From Nocardioides sp. SLBN-35 (GTDB lineage: Bacteria; Actinomycetota; Actinomycetes; Propionibacteriales; Nocardioidaceae): a stretch of DNA of 64,000 bases. The stretch lies in assembly GCF_006715725.1 (NCBI RefSeq), contig NZ_VFNU01000001.1:1612001-1676000 (forward strand), given 5' to 3'. Below, one piece after another: positions 55,731 to 62,895 of this stretch. The first letter of the stretch is position 1, and the number at the start of each line of letters is the position of its first letter. The position numbers and the translations under genes were made by a program. The notes under the pieces were generated by a model, which was given only the letters and a program-made list of their open reading frames with translations, was not told the DNA's origin and searched no databases.

Positions 55731-57910
55731 CAGATCACCTCGAGGACTTCGTAGCGGGCTGCCCGGCGCTCCACTCCGGCGGAGAGGAGGCCGATCCAGC
55801 CCTTGCGCAGCAGGGCGAGCGCCCTGTCGCGCCGGTTCGGGTTGTGGACCAGGTCGCTGCGGTAGAAGGACGGGCACAGCGACGCGGCGTGGGCATTGGC
55901 GCCGCACACGCCGCAGCCGACGCAGGAGTCGAGGACCGTCGCGACCGGGTCGGTGCGCATCGGGTCGGGGTTCGCCTTGATGCTGAGCGACGGGCAGCCG
56001 GAGACCCGGATGCACGCGTGGTCGCCCGTGCACGTGTCCGCATCGACACCGAAGCGCTCCTTGACGACCCGCTTGCCCTCCTTCATCGCCTTCGCGCGCA
56101 CCGGCTTCTCGCGGCGCTGCTTGTTGAGCATGCACTCGCTCTGCGCGACCACGACCTTCGGCCCGGCGGTCCGGGTGGTCAGCGCTTTGACGAAGAGGTC
56201 GCGCAGCTTGCCGATCTGGTAGGTGTCGCTCACCGTGCGTGCCCAGGTGACGCCGACGCCACGCACGGCCTTCTCGATCGGGTGCTTCGTCGAGCGGAGC
56301 ACGTTGTCGGCCTTCGACGACAAGACGTCCTGGCCGCCGGTCGCCGCACTGTAGGCGTTGTCGACGACCAGCAGCAACTGGTCGCTCTGGTTGAACACCG
56401 CGTTGCCGACGCCGCTGGTCAGTCCGTTGTGCCAGAAGCCACCGTCGCCCATGACGGCGACCGTGCGGCGGTCGGCGTCCTTCGAGTTGAGCGCGGCCGC
56501 GCCGGCGGACCCGAGGCCGTAGCCCATCGTGGTGGCGCCGAGGTTGAACGGCTCGTTGATGGCGAAGAGGTGACAGCCGATGTCGGCGCTGACGTGGTGC
56601 TTCTTCCCCGTCTCCTTCTCCGCGAGCTTGAGTGCGGAGAAGATCGGCCGCTCGGGGCAGCCGGTGCACAGGCCGGGCGGGCGCGTGCGGACCACGGACT
56701 TGTCGACCCGCGGGGCGAACGGGCTGCTCGGGTCGGACTCGGGCAGGAGCAGGGACGGGCTGCCCTGGGCGGCGCCCGGCGCGTACCGGCTCAGGAACGC
56801 GTGCACCCCCCGGGTGACCGCGGTGGCGGTGTACTCCCCGCCGACCGGCAGCAGGTCCTTGCCGTGCAGTGCCACCGAGGACCCGGCGCGCCGCAGGATC
56901 GCGTTGAGGTTCTGCTCGATGTAGTCCGGTTGGCCCTCCTCGACCAGGAGCACGGCCCGCTTGCCCTGGCAGAACTCGAGGATCTCGCTGTCGACGACCG
57001 GGTAGGTCACGTTCATGACGTACGTCGGTACCTGCGTGTTGCCGAAGGTGTCCGAGCAGCCGAGCAGCTCCATCGCTCGGTTCAGCGTGTTGTAGACACC
57101 GCCCTGCACGATGATGCCGATGTCGTCGTTCGGGCCGCCCTCGCCGAGGACCTCGTTGAGGCCGCGGCTGCGGATGTAGTCGACGGCGGCCGGCCAACGG
57201 TCCTCGAGCTTCTCCTTCTCGTGCAGGAAGCTCGCCGGGGGCAGCACGATCCGGTCGAGCTGCCGGGAGGGATTCTCGACGGCGTCCTTGACGGTCATGG
57301 GGGGACGGACGTTGTCCTTGGCCGTGAAGCTGCCGTAGAGGTGGCACGAGCGCAGCCGCAGCTGCAGCATCACCGGGGTGTTGCTGGCCTCGGAGAGCTC
57401 GAAGCCGGCCTCGACGGCGTTGACGATCGCCTCGATGTTGGGCCGCGGGTCGAGCAGCCACATCTGGGACTTCATGGCGAAGGCGTGCGAGCGCTCCTGC
57501 ATGATGCTGGAGCCCTCGCCGTAGTCCTCGCCGACGATGATCAGCGCGCCCCCGCGTACGCCGCCGCTGGCCAGGTTGGCCAGCGCGTCGGACGCGACGT
57601 TGGTGCCGACGGTGGACTTGAAGGTGATCGCACCGCGCAGGGGGTAGTTGACCGACGCGGCGAGCATCGCGGCGGCGGTGGCCTCGGAGGCGCTGTTCTC
57701 GAAGTAGACGTCGAGCTCGTCGAGGATCTCGTGCGCGTCCCCGAGCACGTCCATCAAGTGGGAGATGGGCGCACCCTGGTAGCCGCCGACGTAGGCGACG
57801 CCGGACTGGAGGAGGGCCTTGGTCACCGCGAGGATGCCCTCGCCGGAGAACCGGCTGCCCTCTCCCATGCGCAGCTTCTTCACCTCGTGGGCGAACGACC
57901 GCTCGGCCAT
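55730..57910 (-). CDS. iorA: Indolepyruvate (2-oxoacid) ferredoxin oxidoreductase alpha subunit
   Basis: 726 residues. Pyrimidine-binding domain (GGYQGAPISHLMDVL; YFENSASEATAAAMLAASVN), TPP domain with GDGGFWHNG as the metal site, and a C-terminal pair of 4Fe-4S clusters (CTGDHACIRVSGCPSL and CVGCGVCGANAHAASLCP). Oxidatively decarboxylates aryl pyruvates or aryl glyoxylates to CoA thioesters using ferredoxin; oxygen-tolerant versions exist in aerobes. AAGGA lies 7 nt before ATG 57910, which is 27 nt after the cyclase stop. Confidence 0.9.
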   Translation of the reverse strand: MAERSFAHEVKKLRMGEGSRFSGEGILAVTKALLQSGVAYVGGYQGAPISHLMDVLGDAHEILDELDVYFENSASEATAAAMLAASVNYPLRGAITFKSTVGTNVASDALANLASGGVRGGALIIVGEDYGEGSSIMQERSHAFAMKSQMWLLDPRPNIEAIVNAVEAGFELSEASNTPVMLQLRLRSCHLYGSFTAKDNVRPPMTVKDAVENPSRQLDRIVLPPASFLHEKEKLEDRWPAAVDYIRSRGLNEVLGEGGPNDDIGIIVQGGVYNTLNRAMELLGCSDTFGNTQVPTYVMNVTYPVVDSEILEFCQGKRAVLLVEEGQPDYIEQNLNAILRRAGSSVALHGKDLLPVGGEYTATAVTRGVHAFLSRYAPGAAQGSPSLLLPESDPSSPFAPRVDKSVVRTRPPGLCTGCPERPIFSALKLAEKETGKKHHVSADIGCHLFAINEPFNLGATTMGYGLGSAGAAALNSKDADRRTVAVMGDGGFWHNGLTSGVGNAVFNQSDQLLLVVDNAYSAATGGQDVLSSKADNVLRSTKHPIEKAVRGVGVTWARTVSDTYQIGKLRDLFVKALTTRTAGPKVVVAQSECMLNKQRREKPVRAKAMKEGKRVVKERFGVDADTCTGDHACIRVSGCPSLSIKANPDPMRTDPVATVLDSCVGCGVCGANAHAASLCPSFYRSDLVHNPNRRDRALALLRKGWIGLLSAGVERRAARYEVLEVI

Positions 57911-57937
57911 GGTGGTCCTTCCTGCGGGTCGGGATGG

Positions 57938-58708
57938 TCAGGCGGGGACGATCGCGAGGACGCGGGCCGGCGAGCCGGTGCCTCCGACGATCGGCAACGG
58001 CGAGGCGATGATGACGGCGCCGCTCGCCGGCAGCCGGTCGAGGTTCTGCAGCTGGGTGAGCCCGAACTTGTTGGCGCCGAGCAGGAAGTGGTGCACCGGG
58101 AACGGCGGCTCCATGCCGCCGGCCTGCCCGGCGTCGACGCCGACGGTCTCGACGGCGAAGCCGGTGATCGCCGATCGAGAGAGCCACTCGGCGGCGGCGG
58201 GGGAGACGCCCGGGGTGTGGGGCCCGGTCTCGTCGGCGTTGGCGAAGGCGGCGGCGTCGGTGTTGAACCGGCTCCAGCCGGTGCGGAACACCAACCACGC
58301 CCCCTCGGGGATCGGGCCGTTGTTGGCGACGTGCTTCTCCAGGTGCTCGGGCTCGAGCAGGAAGTCGGGGTTCTCGGCCGCCTCGGAGGTGAAGTCGAGG
58401 ACGACGGCCGGGCCGACCAGGCGGCTCGGCGGGATGGTGTCGACGGAGTAGCCCTCCCGCCCGGTCGCCCAGTGCACCGGAGCGTCGAGATGGGTGCCGG
58501 TGTGCTCGCCGGTGTGGATGTTGTTCCAGCCCCAGGCCGGGCCCGCGTCGTCGAAGTCGGAGACGACTTCGAGCGAGAGCGGGATGGTGTTCGCGAAGGG
58601 CGCGGGGAGCTCGAGGATCGGGGTGTCGGGCGAGAGCGGGGCGGTGAGGTCGACGATCTCGACCTCGCCCGAGGCGAGGCCGGCGAGCAGGGCGTCAACG
58701 GCAGTCAT
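57938..58708 (-). CDS. Cyclase-family metal-dependent hydrolase (KynB/isatin-hydrolase type)
   Basis: 256 residues. Signature HTGTHLDAPVHW (HxGTHxDxPxH) binds the metal; the family includes kynurenine formamidase KynB and isatin hydrolase. First structural gene after the AraC gene and upstream of iorAB, in a tight operon. The linkage to a 2-oxoacid oxidoreductase fits isatin hydrolase (product isatinate, an aryl glyoxylate) better than KynB, but this is inference. AAAGG lies 8 nt before ATG 58708. Confidence 0.85.
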   Translation of the reverse strand: MTAVDALLAGLASGEVEIVDLTAPLSPDTPILELPAPFANTIPLSLEVVSDFDDAGPAWGWNNIHTGEHTGTHLDAPVHWATGREGYSVDTIPPSRLVGPAVVLDFTSEAAENPDFLLEPEHLEKHVANNGPIPEGAWLVFRTGWSRFNTDAAAFANADETGPHTPGVSPAAAEWLSRSAITGFAVETVGVDAGQAGGMEPPFPVHHFLLGANKFGLTQLQNLDRLPASGAVIIASPLPIVGGTGSPARVLAIVPA

Positions 58709-58789
58709 GGCGGCAACCTTTCGGAGGGCGTGAGCGTGATCACACGCGGTTGTCGCAGGACGCTAGGCGCTGGGGGGGCGCGTATCTAT

Positions 58790-58820
58790 CCGCAAAACGC
58801 GTAGGTCAGCCGGAAAGCGC
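58790..58820. promoter_or_regulatory. Direct repeats, candidate AraC operator
   Basis: CCGCAAAACGC (58790-58800) and CCGGAAAGCGC (58810-58820) match at 9 of 11 positions and are spaced 20 bp, close to two helical turns. They lie 82-112 nt upstream of the cyclase-ior operon and just downstream of the AraC gene. AraC/XylS proteins bind such tandem half-sites to activate. Confidence 0.55.
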
Positions 58821-58850
58821 TGACATCGGCTCGCAGCGCCCGTGGCGCGG

Positions 58851-59819
58851 TCAGCGGTTGCGCTGCAGGGTCTCGCTCGGCGTCTCCCCGAACGCCGCGC
58901 GGTAGTCGCCGGAGAGTCGCCCGAGGTGGGTGATGCCCCAGCGGGTGGCGGCGGCCGTGACCGACTGCGCCGTGCCGTCGGAGAGGGCCTGACGCACCCG
59001 TTCGAGCCGTGCCTGGCGCACGTAGGCCATCGGCGTGGTGTCGAGGTGGAGCTTGAAGCCCGCCTGGAGGGCGCGGATCGAGACGCCGACCGCCTCGGCG
59101 ATGTCGAGCGTGCCGAGCGGCTCGGCGCAGTGCTCCTCGATGAGTCGGGCCGCCTGCCGGACGATCCGGTCGGGCGTCGCCCGCTCGGCGGCGTCGTCGG
59201 GGGCGGCAGCGAGCGAGACGATCAGGCCGTCGACGACCGCCACCTGCAGCGCGGCGGCGGTCAGGGGAGAGGCGGACAGGCCGTCCTCGCGCTCCAGGTC
59301 GGTCATCACCATGTCCACCAGCCCGCGCCAGCTCCGGCCGGCGCCACGCGTGAGGTCGAAGCCGGCACCGGACTGCTGGGGGACGACGAGGCCGCCCGCC
59401 GCGGCGACGTCCAGCCGCTCGCGCAACAGGTCCGGCGTGATCCGGACCATCAGACGCGGGTTGCCGGCCGAGTAGCGCATCCGCACCGGTTCGTCGGGGC
59501 CGGTGATGGCGGCCCGGCGCGGACTGGCGGTGACCGTGCCCGCGCCGGTGACGATGTGGCTCAGGCCGCCGAGCGGGATCTGGATGAGGTGGAAGTCGAG
59601 CCGGTCGGCCCGCACCTCCACCTCGGTGCCGTAGTCGATGTAGTGGAAGCTCAGCCGCTGCAGCTCCACGGCGTTGTGGAGTGCCCGGAAGCCCTCGACC
59701 TCGCGCAGCGGAGTGAGCACGTGCGGTGCGAGCGACGCGGCGACGGAGGCCCGGGCGTCGTCGACGTTGGTCGTGCGCAGCACGCCGTGCGAGCCGAGAG
59801 GGGTTGAGACCCGGGCCAT
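58851..59819 (-). CDS. AraC/XylS-family transcriptional activator
   Basis: 322 residues. An N-terminal AraC-binding-like domain (PF14525 type; about 25-190) and a C-terminal double helix-turn-helix (about 220-318; LGTLDIAEAVGVSIRALQAG, then MAYVRQARLERVRQAL and WGITHLGRLSGDYRAAFGETP). Domain class shared with aromatic-acid regulators such as XylS. AGGAG lies 6 nt before ATG 59819. It is adjacent to the catabolic operon and divergent from flavin reductase. Confidence 0.9.
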   Translation of the reverse strand: MARVSTPLGSHGVLRTTNVDDARASVAASLAPHVLTPLREVEGFRALHNAVELQRLSFHYIDYGTEVEVRADRLDFHLIQIPLGGLSHIVTGAGTVTASPRRAAITGPDEPVRMRYSAGNPRLMVRITPDLLRERLDVAAAGGLVVPQQSGAGFDLTRGAGRSWRGLVDMVMTDLEREDGLSASPLTAAALQVAVVDGLIVSLAAAPDDAAERATPDRIVRQAARLIEEHCAEPLGTLDIAEAVGVSIRALQAGFKLHLDTTPMAYVRQARLERVRQALSDGTAQSVTAAATRWGITHLGRLSGDYRAAFGETPSETLQRNR

Positions 59820-59949
59820 GGCTCCTCCTGCGCCGTCGAATGATGCATTCTAGCAACGAACGTGCGAGATCTGACATGTCTGCGCTGAATGGACAGTCGC
59901 CGCCGTCAGTGGATAGCGGGGCCCCGGTGCCCGGACCCACGATTCTGGC

Positions 59950-60429
59950 ATGACTTGTGTGACACCGGCCACAGTGGACGTGACACCCTCCGCGCTGCGG
60001 GGCCAGCTCGCCCGGTGGCCCACGGGCGTCGCCGTCGTCACCGCCCTCGGTGCCGAGGGACCGGTGGGCAAGACCGTCAACAGCTTCCACGCCACCTCGC
60101 TGGAGCCGGCGCTGGTCGGCTGGTGCATCGACCACCGCTCGAGCCAGCTCGACGAGTGGCTGGCCGCCGACGGCTACGTCGTCCACGTGGCCGCTGCCGA
60201 CCAGACGGACCTCGTCACCCGCTTCGCGACCTCGGCGTCCGACCGGTTCGCCGGCCTGGACTGGACGCCGGGGCTCGACGGCATGCCGGTCCTCCCGGTC
60301 GACGTCCCGCTGCGACTCGAGTGCCGCGTCGCGCACCGGTTCGCGGTGGGTGACCACACCTACCTCATCGGCGAGGTCGTCGCGATGACGGCGGCCGCCG
60401 ACGCCGTACCCATGACCCTCCAGCGCTGA
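59950..60429 (+). CDS. Flavin reductase (NAD(P)H:FMN), monooxygenase partner
   Basis: 159 residues. Flavin-reductase-like domain with WPTGVAVVTALGAEGPVG and NSFHATSLEPALVGWCID, and a C-terminal HRFAVGDHTYLIGEVV (the conserved metal/flavin region). Supplies reduced FMN to the LLM monooxygenase 26 nt downstream. No strong ribosome site at ATG 59950. Confidence 0.88.
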   Translation: MTCVTPATVDVTPSALRGQLARWPTGVAVVTALGAEGPVGKTVNSFHATSLEPALVGWCIDHRSSQLDEWLAADGYVVHVAAADQTDLVTRFATSASDRFAGLDWTPGLDGMPVLPVDVPLRLECRVAHRFAVGDHTYLIGEVVAMTAAADAVPMTLQR

Positions 60430-60455
60430 CCCGTCCACCCACCCCAGGAGAAACC

Positions 60456-61556
60456 ATGAGCATCCCGATCCTCGACAACGACCACTTCCGCCTCGGCCTG
60501 TTCTCGTCCAACTGCTCCGGCGGCCTCGCCGTGACCACGATCCCCGAGCGGTGGTCGGCGTCGTGGGAGGACAACCTGCGGCTCGCCCGGGTCGCCGACG
60601 AGACCGGGATCGACTTCATGCTCCCGATCGCGCGCTGGATCGGCTACGGCGGCGACACCAACTTCCACGAGGGCGTGCTCGAGCCGATCCCGTGGGCCAC
60701 CGCGATCCTGGCCCACACCGAGCGGCTCAACGTCTTCGCGACGGTCCACACCGCGTTCAACCACCCGGCCGTCGTCGCCAAGCAGCTCGCGACGATCGAC
60801 CAGATGGCGCCGGGCCGCGTCGGCGTCAACGTCGTCGCGGGATGGAACCAGCCGGAGTACGTCGCGATGGGCGCCGACCTGCCGCAGGACCACGACTCGC
60901 GCTACCAGCTGGCGCAGGAGTGGATCGACGTGATGAACACGCTGTGGAGCAGGGACGGCCGGTACGACATCAAGGGCCGCTTCTGGAACCTCGAGGGCAT
61001 CGAGTCGCTGCCCAAGCCCGCGGCGGGCCGGCTCCCCATCCTCAACGCCGGCTCGTCCGCGCAGGGCAAGGCGTACGCCGCCCGCAACGCCGACTTCGTC
61101 TTCACGATCGTCGGCGGTCCCGAGGACGGGGCGGGCGTCGTGACCGAGCTGCAGGCCAACTCCGCGGCCCTCGGGCGCAAGGCCGGTGTCCTCACGCCGA
61201 CGCACGTCGTGTGCCGCCCGACCCGCAAGGAGGCCGAGGAGTACCTCCACTACTACGCGGTCGAGAACGCCGACTGGGACGCCGTCGACAACCTCATGCG
61301 TCTGCAGGGCCTGCACGCGCAGTCGTTCTCGAAGGAGCTCCTCGAGAACTTCCGTGGCCGCTTCGCCGCCGGCCACGGCACCTGCCCGCTGATCGGCTCG
61401 CCCGACGACGTCGCCGACGAGATCGAGCGCTTCGCGAAGGCCGGGTTCGGTGGCATCACCATGGCCTTCGTGGACTACGTCGGCGAGCTCGAGTACTTCG
61501 CCGAGGAGGTCATGCCGCGCCTGGTCAAGAAGGGCCTGCGGCCCGAGGCCCTCTGA
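60456..61556 (+). CDS. LLM-class flavin-dependent monooxygenase (RutA-like)
   Basis: 366 residues, TIM-barrel luciferase-like fold. N terminus GLFSSNCSGGLAVT resembles RutA and related group-C flavin monooxygenases; NVVAGWNQPEYVAMGAD and LNAGSSAQGKAYAARNADF are FMN/substrate-pocket segments. Needs reduced FMN from the coupled reductase. Group C enzymes open rings or split C-N, C-S bonds of heterocycles. Substrate unknown; likely the entry point of the pathway here. AGGAGA lies 5 nt before ATG 60456. Confidence 0.88.
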   Translation: MSIPILDNDHFRLGLFSSNCSGGLAVTTIPERWSASWEDNLRLARVADETGIDFMLPIARWIGYGGDTNFHEGVLEPIPWATAILAHTERLNVFATVHTAFNHPAVVAKQLATIDQMAPGRVGVNVVAGWNQPEYVAMGADLPQDHDSRYQLAQEWIDVMNTLWSRDGRYDIKGRFWNLEGIESLPKPAAGRLPILNAGSSAQGKAYAARNADFVFTIVGGPEDGAGVVTELQANSAALGRKAGVLTPTHVVCRPTRKEAEEYLHYYAVENADWDAVDNLMRLQGLHAQSFSKELLENFRGRFAAGHGTCPLIGSPDDVADEIERFAKAGFGGITMAFVDYVGELEYFAEEVMPRLVKKGLRPEAL

Positions 61557-61575
61557 CCCGTCGCGAGCCCGCACC

Positions 61576-61604
61576 GGCCCCAGCCCTGGTTCAGGGCTGG
61601 GGCC
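61576..61604. terminator. Strong convergent hairpin terminator
   Basis: A perfect 13-bp stem, GGCCCCAGCCCTG with its complement, and a 3-nt loop GTT. It ends the monooxygenase operon and its right arm encodes the last residues of PaaX, whose stop lies at the loop. It may serve both strands although no T-run is present. Confidence 0.75.
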
Positions 61605-62415
61605 AGTGCGTCTTCGCGTGCTTGAGCGCCGGCTTCTCCAGCGCGGCGACGAGCTGCTCGAAGAGCCGGGTCGCCTCGGGGGCCGACCATTTCGGGTCGA
61701 GCACCTCACTGGGCAGGCCGGGGTCGCGGAAGGGCAGCTTGCGCCAGGTGTCGACGAGGGTGAGGTACGCCGCGAACGCCGCGGCTCCCCGCAGCCCGCG
61801 GAGCTCGTCGACCCGCGGCCCGTAGGCGCCGACGAAGTCGCGATAGCCCTGGTCGATCGCGTCGAGGTCCCACGAGCCGTAGAGCAGGTCGGTGAGGTCC
61901 TGCGGCCCGTGGTAGCCGCCGACGAAGATCGCCGCGTGCTCGGCGAGGTCCAGCTCGGCGACGGCCCGCTCGGCGGCGTCGCGCATGCGGGCCGGGGCGA
62001 TCCACAGCGCGGTGCCGGCGTTGCCGAACCCGAGGTGGGCCAGGTGGGCCCTCAGCTGGTGGCGCTGGGCCCGCTTCGACTCCGGCACGCCGAAGTGCAC
62101 GATGCACCAGCCGTCGGCGAGGTCCGCGGGACGACGGGCGTGCCAGATCACCTCGTCGCCGGCGGCGAGCGTCGCGTCGGCCTCGCTGGTCAGGGAGTAG
62201 CCGCGCACGCCGTCCTGGGAGACCGAGTCGAGCCAGCCGTTCTTCTTCAGCCGGAAGACGGCCGTGCGGACGCCGGGCGCGTCGATTCCGACCTCGGCGA
62301 GCAGGTCGACGGCTCCCGCGATCGGCATCCACCCACCCAGCGGGCGCACCACTGCGCCGAGGAACGTCACGACGGTGGTGCGGGACTGCGGTGCCTTGCT
62401 GCTCACGGACGGCAT
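61591..62415 (-). CDS. PaaX-family transcriptional regulator
   Basis: 274 residues. N-terminal winged-helix domain (VVTFLGAVVRPLGGWMPIAG; GIDAPGVRTAVFRLKKNGWL) and the C-terminal PaaX domain. PaaX represses phenylacetyl-CoA or other aryl-CoA catabolic genes and is released by the CoA thioester. It lies in the same direction as, and 7 nt after, a thioesterase and a probable aryl-CoA monooxygenase/reductase. ATG 62415 follows GAGGG; GTG 62430 is an alternative. Confidence 0.88.
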   Translation of the reverse strand: MPSVSSKAPQSRTTVVTFLGAVVRPLGGWMPIAGAVDLLAEVGIDAPGVRTAVFRLKKNGWLDSVSQDGVRGYSLTSEADATLAAGDEVIWHARRPADLADGWCIVHFGVPESKRAQRHQLRAHLAHLGFGNAGTALWIAPARMRDAAERAVAELDLAEHAAIFVGGYHGPQDLTDLLYGSWDLDAIDQGYRDFVGAYGPRVDELRGLRGAAAFAAYLTLVDTWRKLPFRDPGLPSEVLDPKWSAPEATRLFEQLVAALEKPALKHAKTHWPQP

Positions 62416-62422
62416 TCTGCCC

Positions 62423-62884
62423 TCAGGCACGGAGATCCGTGGTGAGCGCCGCGACCCACTCGGCGGGCCAGGGCAGGCTCCTGCGGGAGCCGTCGTCGGC
62501 GGTCGCGGCCACCTGGCCGGTGCCCATGTGCACGGTGACGTAGCGGCCGCGCGCCGCCCGCGTGCGCGGCCGGCCCTCGAACTCCTCGCCCCAGACCTCG
62601 AACTCCCAGGTCATCGACGAGCTCCCGATCGCGGCGAGCGACACCGTCGCGGTCGCCTCCTGCCCGAAGAACAGGGGAGCCAGGAAGTCCGCCTCGAAGC
62701 GGACCCGTGGCGCGCTGGCGAAGTACCCGCCGAGGCCGCGCTCGCGCATGAGCGTGGCCTCGGCGGCCTCGACGAACCGCGTCACCGTGCTGTTGTGGTA
62801 GATCCCGGACGCGTCGGTGTCGATCCACTCGACACGCGTGCGGAAGTGGCCGCAGGCCAGTGATGAGTCGTCCATGGAGGCCAT
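62423..62884 (-). CDS. Hotdog-fold acyl-CoA thioesterase (4-hydroxybenzoyl-CoA type)
   Basis: 153 residues. The motif VEWIDTDASGIYHNSTVTRFVE carries the conserved Asp/His/Asn of the 4HBT thioesterase family. It removes CoA from an aryl- or acyl-CoA intermediate. Located between PaaX and the aryl-CoA enzyme, so part of that operon. Start at ATG 62884, with a second ATG at 62875. Gap to the upstream stop is 11 nt. Confidence 0.85.
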   Translation of the reverse strand: MASMDDSSLACGHFRTRVEWIDTDASGIYHNSTVTRFVEAAEATLMRERGLGGYFASAPRVRFEADFLAPLFFGQEATATVSLAAIGSSSMTWEFEVWGEEFEGRPRTRAARGRYVTVHMGTGQVAATADDGSRRSLPWPAEWVAALTTDLRA

Positions 62885-62895
62885 CGTGGTCGATG

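Noticed and set aside
54087..58298. 1403-residue open frame on the minus strand
   Set aside because: Only its last 547 codons are iorB. The upstream part is out-of-frame sequence over iorA and the cyclase.
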